Shown piece after piece: positions 29,901-36,709 of a stretch of 64,000 bases of DNA. The position numbers were made by a program, and so were the translations under genes. The stretch lies in NCBI RefSeq assembly GCF_000308475.2, contig NZ_BAFT02000112.1:62001-126000 (forward strand), given 5' to 3'. Positions within the stretch are counted from its first letter, which is position 1. Each line of letters begins with the position of its first letter. The stretch is from Nocardia brasiliensis NBRC 14402 (GTDB taxonomy: Bacteria > Actinomycetota > Actinomycetes > Mycobacteriales > Mycobacteriaceae). The notes beneath the pieces are model-generated. The model saw only the letters and a program-made list of their open reading frames with translations, made no database searches and was not told the origin of the DNA.

Positions 29901-30102
29901 TCTCTTCGACGCCCTCGCCGGCCGGATACGCGGTCAGCGAAGCGCTTTTCGCGGCGTCGATGTCGCCGAGGATGGTCCGCAGGTCCGCCGCGGCGGTGTG
30001 CCAGTCCTGGGCCAGGGCCCACATCTGGTCCTCGTTGCCCTCGGGCCACTCCATGCCGACTATCGGCTCGAGCCATTCGAGCCAGCCGGGCAGTTCGATC
30101 AT
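20926..30102 (-). CDS. 3058-residue T7SS-type polymorphic toxin with Tox-PL domain
   Basis: Complete frame, ATG start. Residues 1-340 form the CpnT-like helical module (WXG-like opening followed by Ala-rich hydrophobic helices), closely similar to the N-terminus of the left giant protein. About 345-740 is a Ser/Gly/Asp/Arg-rich linker. A Tox-PL papain-like domain has C779, H878 (VGAHAY) and D893 (VRD). Later come a proline-rich stretch, an acidic run, an alpha/beta module (VVIDG then LTEHPDL), helical repeats with an LGxxxxxLxPxxL signature, four copies of a coiled-coil unit (22760-23430), a long proline-rich region with PPGIPVPP-type units (about 2540-2850), and a conserved-looking beta-rich C-terminal domain of about 130 residues. 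Tox-PL domains elsewhere act as cysteine deamidases or proteases. The protein follows a WXG gene and precedes immunity-like genes. Confidence 0.85.
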   Translation of the reverse strand: MIELPGWLEWLEPIVGMEWPEGNEDQMWALAQDWHTAAADLRTILGDIDAAKSASLTAYPAGEGVEEMIKGFDSMRSGDGSEKDQSLEKLATLFDQIGESAHSVGTEIEYAKLMYWSSLGLLAAELAAAWLFPPTAPAVEAAAIGLTRVAVRIIGQRVVAAIIRHVGKLVASKFAKFMLRHVAIDTMLGTLQELGVQQWQVDQGHRKNINWEQVAVTAVSSAAGGAAAGPFGDWLGNKLSAEMKPWMRAAITGPAAGLVGAGAGFVAATGTQFGIDAAKNGWGDAWNNLKNTQVDWRMFTAGAANGAMSAVNKVGAQHAWGSMRPEMFGRPDFGTRFADAVDGPGGAQSTDGARVGFRPDGAGAGSRGAAGDGGTGAAGDGSRAAGDGGRSGSDGSATRPAGAEGRGRAADADVGRQNGSDGAERGSAGDGRASGGDGRRASAESDSGAARDSDDGTSSDSAGRSGDSVRSASSEASSDGRAGDAAARTGDGSTGRPAEGGSASADGVAAQGDSSGAADQRAGMAAQDAVHSSEGGIDATTTGNDPITAHNGLADGGPVTTAPSHTPATHPSAAPAQQGSTGPVAGGENRSSPGSSSPLRPVASEVRPHTGTDAPRVEQSRTGLEPRAGTADGRAPGEARTSTDRPRAGDVRGENTGGDRRSGLADGSARGNDHRSGLQSGSSGEPVPRGHAVADGSTPAGQETDVGVPLSENELPPRADSDGPLDAAGLLPLAAAAGAETAPAPRADRAAPTESGQRTTDETVVTRPEQLVAEHPRDCAVRSLELIRELTGSAVIEVPTREIGLDGVSQPEIERAAGAPLRDVENHNVIRDALRYETGPDGSVLRDAGGNPIERPDGVAALVVDVYGTVDEHNVGAHAYVLVKENGTIVVRDLTAGLAHGFPPILPDGDHPVALIRTILFDENGIPQQHSESDTAPTASELHTVDVGDRPPVPDGDPVEPASSSNGGGKKPPSELPPSAAPDDPGEQAKPNSHRDNDSDDSPVLEPDEIVLADDTRPHTVDIDGEQVPLALRPDGEDRWRAAPAADGEAPARRESSSEVEKKSAVRRAWERFRDRTHVRGYEGDNPKYPSGSGEDGRGQTALRDGVASAPDLFDPPPAPAPHVPANPDVPTMGPAPEPGAGNAPNVARILKEGATMWKNRELVPLLGQLSGRERDVAGDFVPPRTADGEEYRFWVSDADPDLVRETVTDLFEVRRMSAEEARAVLTDALTVSDPEQRRRIVDDMARLGLISEAEAELLAQQPPAPEPIAEPDGPPPADESLSDMADRLGFELPDDDPATVRRTIDEQEYRTLREAAAVEGLADAYRRFNEEQTRPYTREDVAGQDSRPPLEAGENRNRPPGELEGPDAHRRDDDDADFYSDDDEFDEDGADRRPTRHGEPDPAGQPIPYSDEVSFFDENPMGRFLREINAAFDGMPGVQNYTPVGNGADPLKEWGDIGPDDDELGRDQGPRAYFEHALRRDQLRDELSTWAQMFGLDIDSVTIQRIEELRAANQARADRLAEFADAAEIRLYPASDDQPPVGQPFGDQVVRIPVGEGAPDRLVVIDGPQDRATALARVLTEHPDLAQAVKRGEVQVDFHKARTDRNGRIQLEPVGTPDVYHHRERVDGRDLAVTLLRDNDGQWRPVVLDDTTAPRTEPDGVDAPEAPPRPRPEILADLVDVARTLGLQPDALHPDRLARTIADLKLDNAVRAGQIEALADFARSMNDIASFNDISDARSQLATRLGIPEAELSPQRLADALTDSSFRNALRAQQVADLVAYAKQLRDLDPAAFVAARDQLAKRLGVEPSELVPPKYRKNEAGRLVHGLDSNSLDPKKLRKLFAQLERDGKQDLLKNALTEYTGALIRVDPYSDVPRGDLSADPRVTGEPPIHDPEAIHALRDIIRDAMPSGDPLDFGQTLTDHPARQDGDGTWDRDSDNTDDRPDPNRDWARLVGVDLADADDATFRKVYEAYRDGKIEKHEGLNPQELAAEIAKMRDEVRRRAAQIRALGVVADEFYAAPEQLSGSAERGRPGDGPRTPLDGPDGDPPTTAPPTTDPPPRRPSSGGAEVPPVSPDQPASAEPKTEDSDNSAREGDSGKAGTRPAPEQPRSFVEEVLRRETEALDEALRHNEEWAQREHQRLMDELAQRRREIAARFDAVVDRDGADPARTDKQSEPVAEGEIDRTTPIRDGSSPETGSVASAKDPARQPVSETPTENASERSSRIDEALARELAAVDESYRRHAEEADAELQRVLDRLEQVGRELDEALQTSDRTPESEPIEPVSRIDAALARELAKVDEAYRRHAEWADTELRQVLDRLEQISRELGVPDAQADSADPRSRIDEALTRELAALDESYRRHAEEADAELQRVLDRLEQVGRELNESLDAHESVLEPDSTDPSSRIDDALSRELAKVDEAYRRHAAAADAQLRHTLDRLDRIRTDLAAQSEHQRLMDDLDAAHREIADKFAELEQRDTSGTAATEPGASQTRNPGVPDEFAPRPGTDSHTSRADDADPPKPATPEDDSHRIPQLPGRALRSHIPHPPRDYEFEFPEPIHPTPSHGPSRTPTPTPPQPPTRPQPPTPPQPPTPPQPPTPPQPPTPPVTPHPPHPHATPHPPTPPAPPCPPAPPQLPTPPVPPTDPPEIPTPPNFPVPPGIPVPPDLPVPPGIPIPPGIPVPPDLPVPPGIPVPPGLPVPPTEPPEIPTPPNLPVPPGIPVPLDLPIPLGIPVPPGIPAPPDGPVPPGLPTPPNLPTLPDWPAPPVFPLLPEPSTSPVPPGLPVQPESAVQQDIAQPPTLPGQAQSPVPPNSPQLPTVPGAPAPDLWVPPQDPAPNSAQSPTQPGAPQDRTPHVPGSSVPGSQVGPSQEPARPNVPFSPQVSPTPGMPGPEVFPAQSTPPSPPFVPPMGGGAQSGGRGSGYGRRSYITESPSSTTVVVRPYVGYGVFAEFEPATGALRATPAGVSPLGGVYGDLGDMPVVLYRHQGRLGLRIGNQDIDLDGPVAVQWLPYDQRTTRFVVSVGGAIAADLRYRSLPADMDLGLLVRDVIADASRRAAIFV

Positions 30103-30125
30103 TGTGGGCTATACGCCAATTGGAC

Positions 30126-30449
30126 TCAGTTGAAGCCGTCGCGGTTGCCGTTTTCCATCTTCTCCAGCAGCTTGGCGCTCTTGGTCTGGCCGGAAGAGAA
30201 GTTGTCGAGCGAGCCCGCGATATTCGTCGCGCCGGTGATCATGTTGTCGCGCGAGGAGGTGTAGCCACCGGAGCCGTCCGGTCCGTTCGCGAAGTTTCGA
30301 CCGAGTGTGTCGTTGCCCCAAGGGTTTCCGCGTGCGCTGAGCGAGGCCTGCAGGGTGTGCAGCACCGCGTTGATCCGGTCCCGCGCGTCCCCGGTCTTCT
30401 TCGCAGCCTTGAAGAACAGATCCGAGTCGTATTGGACTTTGTCCGCCAC
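30126..30449 (-). CDS. WXG100-family type VII secretion protein
   Basis: 107 residues, GTG start 7 bases after GGAGGG. Two-helix hairpin pattern with PWGND at about residues 43-47, followed by G-x2-F and a later Tyr, closely similar to the WXG protein at 15962-16315. It lies 23 bases before the 3058-residue toxin and is presumably its co-secreted partner through an ESX system encoded elsewhere. The two WXG/giant-toxin pairs are clearly related by duplication. Confidence 0.85.
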   Translation of the reverse strand: MADKVQYDSDLFFKAAKKTGDARDRINAVLHTLQASLSARGNPWGNDTLGRNFANGPDGSGGYTSSRDNMITGATNIAGSLDNFSSGQTKSAKLLEKMENGNRDGFN

Positions 30450-30901
30450 CCGCGTTCCCTCCGCGCATGTGCGGTCACCCGCACGTCAGCTCCTACGGAT
30501 TCGACGATGACAGCCGATAGCAACTCGCCTGTTGCTCGGAAATGAACGGAAAGTGCCACGACAGTTACAGACAACGGGCGGATACACCTGATCGTCTGCT
30601 AGGCGAAATGTGCTATACGCGTTGATGTTCGGCACCGGCGCGGGTACGCCTGCAATGCGGCCGCCGAAGACCGGTCAGCCCCGAGTGGGAGCGCCGGTGT
30701 CCCCTGCTTCCCCTCATCGGTGTGCGCACCAGGGGACACGGCGGCCACCCAGGGCCGACGGTAAGGCCCCGGGGACATGCGCAGAGATTGGCGTCGCTTT
30801 GGGCATGCCCCCAGGTCCTGAGACGACGATACATCGAATAATGCGCCGCTGTCTAGCGGCAAGATTTGGCCAGCGTCATCCCATGGCCTCGACCGGGGGT
30901 T
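30450..30901. promoter_or_regulatory. Intergenic region upstream of the WXG/toxin operon, with a 10-bp-stem hairpin
   Basis: 452 bases between the WXG start and the MerR stop (both minus). It holds a perfect inverted repeat, GTGTCCCCTG (30697-30706) and CAGGGGACAC (30730-30739), with a 23-base loop. The promoter of the toxin operon should lie here, but no convincing -35/-10 pair could be fixed. No credible gene is seen; the frames covering it have shadow-like composition. Confidence 0.4.
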
Positions 30902-31678
30902 TCACCGTCCGGACAATTCGTCGCCCAGTTCCGGGATATCCCGCTCCAGATACCGCGCGATGAATCGTCCTACGAGATCCGCAGCCGCCTGACCAGGGAG
31001 TATCCGAGTTCCGGCAACCCGCTCGGCCAGCTCGTTCCGATCCGCCGCGGTGCGCCCGGACTGCCGGAACGCCTGCCACGCGGTTCGCTCGAAGGTGTCG
31101 ACGAATCGACGGGCGATCCGGTCGCAATCCCCCTGCAACCGCTCGACCTCATCGAGCGCCTGCACCGGCGTCGCGCCCGCCGAGCACAGCTGCTCGACGA
31201 TCCGCAGCAGCGGACGGTCGGCCACCCGATAGGTGGCGGCGTCGAGCGGCTCGTACAGACCGGCCGCGACCACGCGAGCGAAGCCGTTCGGCACGTCCCG
31301 ATACAGGTCAGCGAGTTCGGTTGCGGCAATTAAGGTTTCATCGACGTCGGCGATCGGCGCCGCCGGATCGGGCAGCGCGGCGGGCACGCCGGGATGCGCG
31401 TGCGGCTCCTGGTCGGGCACCCCGAGCACGTCGCCGAGATCGTCGCCGCGATCCCAGGCTTCGAGCAGTTCCCGGATGCCGTTCAGTTTGATCCCGCGGT
31501 CCAGCAACCTGCCGATGGTGCGCACCCGGTTGAGGTGCTCGTCCCCATAGAACCCGGTCCGCCCCTTCACCTGCGGCGGCGGCAGCACGCCCCGCTCGTG
31601 ATAGACGCGCAGACTCCGCACGGTTGTCCCCGCCTCGCGCGCCAGCTCGTCGATAGTGAACTCGGTATCCGCTGCCAT
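30902..31678 (-). CDS. MerR-family transcriptional regulator
   Basis: 258 residues. Residues 6-75 are a MerR winged helix-turn-helix: FTIDELAREAGTTVRSLRVYHE, then an RTGFYGDEHLNRVRTI recognition segment and the L-L-D-R-G-I helix. The C-terminal 150 residues are helical and lack the paired Cys of metal-sensing MerR proteins, so the effector is unknown. ATG start behind a GAGG. It is divergent from the amino-acid permease across 281 bases, so it may control that gene or itself, but this is only inferred from orientation. Confidence 0.85.
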   Translation of the reverse strand: MAADTEFTIDELAREAGTTVRSLRVYHERGVLPPPQVKGRTGFYGDEHLNRVRTIGRLLDRGIKLNGIRELLEAWDRGDDLGDVLGVPDQEPHAHPGVPAALPDPAAPIADVDETLIAATELADLYRDVPNGFARVVAAGLYEPLDAATYRVADRPLLRIVEQLCSAGATPVQALDEVERLQGDCDRIARRFVDTFERTAWQAFRQSGRTAADRNELAERVAGTRILPGQAAADLVGRFIARYLERDIPELGDELSGR

Positions 31679-31894
31679 ACCTCAAGGAAACCACACCGAA
31701 ACAAGGTTGTTCACCGACCTGAGGTGCGACGCCTCGCCCACACCACCCCCTGAGCGACCCCAGCGGGGCCCGTCCGGCCGACCCGGATACACCGTCGCAA
31801 CCCCCGCGATATCGCCTGCCGCACAACGGTTTGCCGCTCGATTGCCGAATATGACGATTTCATTTCATGAGATGACAACTGGCCGCAACTATTG

Positions 31895-31920
31895 AACGTG
31901 CCGTTATCTAGCGGTACGTT
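31895..31920. promoter_or_regulatory. Imperfect palindrome upstream of the permease, candidate operator
   Basis: AACGTGCCG, 8 bases, then CGGTACGTT: 9-base arms with one mismatch, ending 39 bases before the permease ATG and within the divergent MerR/permease intergenic region. The size suits a dimeric regulator. Seen directly; function inferred. Confidence 0.35.
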
Positions 31921-31959
31921 ACTCAGCGATATGACAGCCGTCACAGGGAAGGCAACCCC

Positions 31960-33531
31960 ATGACCATCGTTCGACCGCCGGCCGAGGTGCAGCAACAGGC
32001 CGCCGCCGCGCGTGCCTTGCACGCCGAAGACGTGGGCTATCACAAGGCGCTGCGTCCACGTCAATTGCAGATGATCGCTATCGGTGGTGCCATCGGCACC
32101 GGTTTGTTCCTAGGTGCGGGCGGGCGGTTGAGAGATGCCGGGGCTGGGCTTTTCCTCGCGTACGCCGTGTGCGGTGTGTTCGTGTTCTTCATCCTGCGGG
32201 CGCTGGGCGAGCTGATCCTGCATCGCCCCTCGTCGGGTTCGTTCGTGTCCTACGCTCGCGAGTTCTACGGCGAGAAGCTGGCCTTCGGTGTCGGCTGGAT
32301 GTATTTCTTCCACTGGTGCATGACCGGCATCGTGGACATCACCGCGATCGCCACCTACGTGCACTATTGGGGCAGTTTCGAGGTGATTCCGCAATGGACC
32401 ATCGCGTTGGTCGCGCTGGCCCTGGTGGTCTGCATCAACATGGTGTCGGTGCGCTGGTTCGGTGAGATGGAGTTCTGGGCGGCGCTGATCAAGGTGGTCG
32501 CGCTGGTCGGGTTCCTCATCGTCGGCACGGTCTTCCTCGCGCGCCGCACGCCGATCGAGGGCAACAGCACCGGGATCAGCGTGATCAGTGAGCACGGCGG
32601 TCTGCTGCCGAACGGCCTGATCCCGATCGTGTTGTGTACCACCGGCGTCATCTTCGCCTATGCCGCGGTCGAATTGATCGGCACCGCCGCCGGTGAGGCG
32701 GAGAACCCGGACAAGATCATGCCGCGCGCGATCAACTCGGTCATCGCCCGGATCGCGCTGTTCTACGTCGGATCGCTGGTGCTGCTGTCGCTGCTGCTGC
32801 CCTACACCGCGTTCAAGTCCGGGGAGAGCCCGTTCGTCACGTTCTTCTCCAAGATCGGGGTCGACGGCGCGGGCACGATGATGAACCTGGTGGTGCTGAC
32901 CGCGGCGTTCTCCAGCCTCAACGCCGGACTGTATTCCACCGGGCGGATCCTGCGGTCGATGGCGATGAACGGCAGCGCCCCCGGTATGGCCGCGCTGATG
33001 TCGAAGCGCGGCGTGCCCTACGTCGGCATTCTCGCGACCGGTGCGGTCGCGCTGATCGGCGTCGGGCTCAACGCCCTGGTTCCGGAGAAGGCCTTCGAGA
33101 TCGTGCTGAACATGTCCGCTCTCGGCACCGTCACCGCGTGGGCGGCGATCGTGCTCTGCCAGCTCAAGCTGTGGGCCTGGTCGCGCGAGGGACGGATGGA
33201 ACGCCCCGCGTTCCGGCTGCTCGGCGCGCCGTACACGAGCATCGCGACGCTGGTGTTCCTCGCCGCGGTCGTCCTGCTGATGCTGTTCAGCGACAGCGAC
33301 GTGCAACGCGGCGCGGTCATCGCGATGGTGGTGATCATGGGCCCGACCCTGGTGGGCGGCTGGTACCTCGCGCGACGCCGGGTCATGCATGTCGCCGCAA
33401 TGCGCGATGGCTATACCGGCGCGTTCCCGGTGGTCGCGGAGCGGCCGCTGGAACATCGTGATCTTCGTATTACGGATTCCACCCGCACAACTAACGCCGC
33501 TGTTACGTCCGATGAGGCAGAATCGCGCTGA
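31960..33531 (+). CDS. Amino-acid permease, APC superfamily (AAT family)
   Basis: 523 residues, about 12 hydrophobic segments. The N-terminus carries the family signature (LRPRQLQMIAIGGAIGTGLF) and, in helix 3, LGELILHRPSSGSFVSYAREF; later E-x-P-x-K/I-type IMPRAIN and ILRSMAMNGSAP motifs follow. This is the pattern of proton-coupled importers such as GabP, CycA or AnsP; the exact substrate cannot be read off. ATG start behind GGGAAGG. A strong hairpin follows the stop, so it looks monocistronic. A divergent MerR gene lies upstream. Confidence 0.9.
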   Translation: MTIVRPPAEVQQQAAAARALHAEDVGYHKALRPRQLQMIAIGGAIGTGLFLGAGGRLRDAGAGLFLAYAVCGVFVFFILRALGELILHRPSSGSFVSYAREFYGEKLAFGVGWMYFFHWCMTGIVDITAIATYVHYWGSFEVIPQWTIALVALALVVCINMVSVRWFGEMEFWAALIKVVALVGFLIVGTVFLARRTPIEGNSTGISVISEHGGLLPNGLIPIVLCTTGVIFAYAAVELIGTAAGEAENPDKIMPRAINSVIARIALFYVGSLVLLSLLLPYTAFKSGESPFVTFFSKIGVDGAGTMMNLVVLTAAFSSLNAGLYSTGRILRSMAMNGSAPGMAALMSKRGVPYVGILATGAVALIGVGLNALVPEKAFEIVLNMSALGTVTAWAAIVLCQLKLWAWSREGRMERPAFRLLGAPYTSIATLVFLAAVVLLMLFSDSDVQRGAVIAMVVIMGPTLVGGWYLARRRVMHVAAMRDGYTGAFPVVAERPLEHRDLRITDSTRTTNAAVTSDEAESR

Positions 33532-33544
33532 GACCGATGAGTTC

Positions 33545-33590
33545 GCCCTGTTCGGTGGCGCCGATATCGTACGGCGCCACCGAACAGGGC
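33545..33590 (+). terminator. Strong hairpin after the permease gene
   Basis: Perfect 18-base arms (33545-33562 and 33573-33590) with a 10-base loop, 14 bases after the permease stop. There is no T-run, as is usual for high-GC actinomycete terminators. Confidence 0.7.
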
Positions 33591-33633
33591 GGGTTCGGTC
33601 CCGGAATTGTATTCGTGGTGCGGAGAGGGTCGA

Positions 33634-35955
33634 ATGCCGGAACACCTCAGTGCGTCCGACAACATTCGCCCGGTCCCGCCGGCGACGACACTGACCCGCG
33701 ATCCCACCGAAATACCGCACCGGGCCCCCTCGCCGTGGGCCACCCGGCGCGCGTCGGCGAACGAGACCGATCAGTGGTCACCGGAGGCGGAAGCGGCGCT
33801 CGGCTCGGAGACCATGCCCAGCTCGGGTCCCATCGTCCGATCCCGGCCCAGCGTGCGCAGGCTGACCGCGGGGCTGGTCGAGCTGCCGCAGGTCGACCAA
33901 GTCGACCCGGCCGGGGCGATGCTGTCCGATCCCGAGGTGCCAGAGGACAAACGTTTCTGCTGGAAATGCCAGAAGCCCGTCGGCCGCTCGTCCGGCACGC
34001 AACGCGGCGCGTCGGCGGGCACCTGTCCACAATGCGGCTCTCCGTTCAACTTCCGTCCCGCGCTGAACCCCGGCGACTTGGTGGCGGGCCAATACGAAGT
34101 CCGGGGATGTCTCGCCTACGGCGGCATGGGGTGGATATACCTGGCCCGTGATCGAAATGTCAGCGACCGCTGGGTGGTCTTGAAAGGACTGCAGAACCCG
34201 CTCGATTTCGAAGCGCACGTCGTCGCGCTCGCCGAACGGCAGTTCCTTTCCGAAATGTCGCATCCGGGGATCGTGAAGATCTTCAACTTCGTCAAACATC
34301 GTTCCGCCGACGGAATTTCCTCCGGATACATCGTGATGGAATACATCGGCGGCCAATCGCTGAAGACCATGCTCGACCGCCGTGCCCCGGAACGCTTGCC
34401 GGTCGCCGAAGCCATCGCCTATGTGATGGAAGTGCTGCCCGCGCTGGATTATCTGCACTCGTTCGGCCTGGCCTACAACGATCTGAAACCCGACAACATC
34501 ATGGTCACCGAGGACGAGGTCAAACTGATCGATCTCGGCGCGGTCGCCGCCCGGGAATCCGGCGGCAGCCTGTACGGCACCTTCGGGTATCAAGCGCCCG
34601 AATTCACCAGTACCGGACCAACAGTGGCCTCCGATATTCACACGGTCGGGCGCACGCTCGCCGCACTCACCCTGCCGATCCCACTGGAACGGCTCGGCCC
34701 GACCATCCCCGCCCTCCCGACGGCCGACGAGGCACCGGTGCTGCGGCGCTACCCGTCCTTCGAGCGATTGCTGCTGCGCGCGACCGACGCCGACCCGGAG
34801 CAGCGTTTTCCCTCCGCCTACGCGATGTACCGGCAACTCGCCGGCGTGCTCCGTTCGGTGCTGGCCGAGGACACCAACCACGAATACCCGCAGACCTCGG
34901 CCGTGTTCGGTTCTCCCCGTGGCGATTTCGGCATCGAGGCGCTGATCCGGCAGACCGAGGGCGTCATCGAGGGGGTACACGCGGCCCCGACCCTCGACAC
35001 CGCGAGTGTCATTGCCGCGCTGCCGGTTCCACTGATCGACCGCGAGGATCCGAGCGCGGAATTGCTTTCCCCACTGCTACACGGCGATTCGCAACAGGCT
35101 TTGGACACGCTGCGTCAGAGCGCCGCCGATATGAGTGCCGGGGTCATCGGCACGCCGGCGACCTTCGAGCTGGAAGGCACCCTGACCGCGGTGCGCGCGC
35201 ACCTCGATCTGGGCGAGGTCGAGCAGGCACGGCAGTACCTCACCCAGTTGGCGCCCGCCCATCGGGCGGACTGGCGGATCCAGTGGTACACCGCCATAGC
35301 CGACCTGTCCTGCGCCGAATACGTGCTGGCCCATGCGCATTTCGATCGGGTGCACGCGATGGTCCCCGGTGAGATCGCACCGCTGCTCGCCCTGGCCGCC
35401 ACCGCGGAACTCGTCCTGCAGTCGAGCGCGGCGATCGAGGAGCAGGACCGGTGGCGACAGCAAGCCACCGAGCGCTACCGCTCGGTCTGGCGTAACACCC
35501 GCGGCGTGGCGAGCGCGGCGTTCGGGCTCGCGCGCGGGCTCGCCGCCGCCGGCGACATCGATGCCGCGGTATCGACGCTGCAGCAGGTGCCCGATTCCTC
35601 GCGGCACCACAACACCGCGAGGATGACCGCGTGCCTGCTCTCGGCGACCCGGCCGGTGGCCGACCTGACCCGGGCGGATCTCGACGCGGCCGTAGCGCAC
35701 GTGCACGCGCTGCCGGACGACCCGCGCCTGACCCAGTTGCGGGCCATCGTGCTCGGCGCGGCCCTGTCCTGGGTGCAGGCGGGCGGGCAACCGGAACCAC
35801 GCACCACGATCCTCGGCTGCCCCTTCACCGAGGCAGGGCTGCGGGGCGGGCTGGAATCGGCCCTGCGCGCGGTCGCGCGAACCACACCGAGCCGGTTGCA
35901 TCGCTACGCGCTGATCGATCTCGCGAACGACATCCGTCCCCGCTCGCTCTGGTAG
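33634..35955 (+). CDS. pknG: Serine/threonine protein kinase PknG
   Basis: 773 residues. A rubredoxin-type zinc/iron site is formed by CWKC (C109, C112) and CPQC (C131, C134). The kinase domain follows at about 150-410: glycine loop AYGGMGWIYLA, VLKGL lysine, YNDLKPDN catalytic loop (HRD replaced as in known PknG proteins), and DLG in place of DFG. The C-terminal 350 residues are helical with TPR-like spacing. This order is that of mycobacterial PknG, a soluble kinase controlling nitrogen/TCA metabolism through GarA and involved in intracellular survival in pathogens. The start at 33634 follows GGAGAGGG; an in-frame ATG 27 bases upstream is less likely. The glnH-like neighbour present in Mycobacterium is absent here. 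Confidence 0.93.
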   Translation: MPEHLSASDNIRPVPPATTLTRDPTEIPHRAPSPWATRRASANETDQWSPEAEAALGSETMPSSGPIVRSRPSVRRLTAGLVELPQVDQVDPAGAMLSDPEVPEDKRFCWKCQKPVGRSSGTQRGASAGTCPQCGSPFNFRPALNPGDLVAGQYEVRGCLAYGGMGWIYLARDRNVSDRWVVLKGLQNPLDFEAHVVALAERQFLSEMSHPGIVKIFNFVKHRSADGISSGYIVMEYIGGQSLKTMLDRRAPERLPVAEAIAYVMEVLPALDYLHSFGLAYNDLKPDNIMVTEDEVKLIDLGAVAARESGGSLYGTFGYQAPEFTSTGPTVASDIHTVGRTLAALTLPIPLERLGPTIPALPTADEAPVLRRYPSFERLLLRATDADPEQRFPSAYAMYRQLAGVLRSVLAEDTNHEYPQTSAVFGSPRGDFGIEALIRQTEGVIEGVHAAPTLDTASVIAALPVPLIDREDPSAELLSPLLHGDSQQALDTLRQSAADMSAGVIGTPATFELEGTLTAVRAHLDLGEVEQARQYLTQLAPAHRADWRIQWYTAIADLSCAEYVLAHAHFDRVHAMVPGEIAPLLALAATAELVLQSSAAIEEQDRWRQQATERYRSVWRNTRGVASAAFGLARGLAAAGDIDAAVSTLQQVPDSSRHHNTARMTACLLSATRPVADLTRADLDAAVAHVHALPDDPRLTQLRAIVLGAALSWVQAGGQPEPRTTILGCPFTEAGLRGGLESALRAVARTTPSRLHRYALIDLANDIRPRSLW

Positions 35956-36011
35956 CGCTGCCGAGCACCCCGCGGCAGGCCCGGCGCACCGGCCCGGCAT
36001 GATCAACGGCT

Positions 36012-36455
36012 GTGCGAGTCCTGCTGCAACGAGTCCGCTCCGCGGAGGTGACCGTCGACGACGAGGTGGTCGGCCGGGTCGAGCCGGCCGCGACGGGCGT
36101 ACCGCACGGATTGGTCGCGCTGGTAGGCGTCACCCACGGCGATACCGAGGCGGTCGCGAAAGCACTCGCCGACAAGGTGTGGCGGTTGCGCATCCTCGAC
36201 GGCGAGCGCTCGGCCGCCGACCTGAACGCCCCGATTCTGGTGGTCAGTCAATTCACGCTCTATGCCGATACCGCCAAGGGGCGTAGACCATCCTGGAACG
36301 CGGCCGCACCGGGAGCCGTCGCCGAACCGCTGGTCGACACGTTCGCGCAGACTCTCCGCGAACTCGGCGCTACCGTGGCGACCGGACGGTTCGGCGCGCA
36401 CATGCGGATCGAACTGGTCAACGACGGACCGGTCACCCTGCTGCTCGAGGCGTGA
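36012..36455 (+). CDS. dtd: D-aminoacyl-tRNA deacylase
   Basis: 147 residues, the usual length, GTG start. The family signatures are present: the N-terminal MRVLLQRVRSAEVTV, the active-site SQFTLYAD with KGRRPSW, and the C-terminal GAHMRIELVNDGPVT. Dtd removes D-amino acids wrongly charged to tRNA (D-Tyr-tRNA and others). It lies 56 bases after pknG on the same strand and could be read through from it. Confidence 0.95.
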   Translation: MRVLLQRVRSAEVTVDDEVVGRVEPAATGVPHGLVALVGVTHGDTEAVAKALADKVWRLRILDGERSAADLNAPILVVSQFTLYADTAKGRRPSWNAAAPGAVAEPLVDTFAQTLRELGATVATGRFGAHMRIELVNDGPVTLLLEA

Positions 36456-36709
36456 CTACGGCGCTCGTCACCCATCCCGAAGACGACGAATACCGCAAAG
36501 CCGTCAGCACTTTCGCGCGTCGGCCAGCGCACCCGACGCGCACCCCGGCCACCCGGGCAGCCTCGCCCGGTACCGGAATCCGGTGGCGAGCAAGGACATG
36601 AGGAGCGAGAACGCCGCAGGCCGGGACAACCTGGTGCGCCCGGCCGACAACCGTGACAGACTCGTGCACGGATGATGAGTGGCTCGATGCCGCCGGTTAG
36701 CGGAGGATC

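Noticed and set aside
23869..30264. Plus-strand frames of 1102 and 996 residues
   Set aside because: Same-register shadows of the 3058-residue gene, without ribosome sites or recognisable domains.
30697..30739. Riboswitch upstream of the toxin operon
   Set aside because: Only one simple hairpin is evident; no conserved riboswitch core could be matched.
31339..31826. Alternative minus-strand frame over the MerR start
   Set aside because: The 258-residue frame has a clear winged-helix N-terminus; this is an out-of-frame reading.
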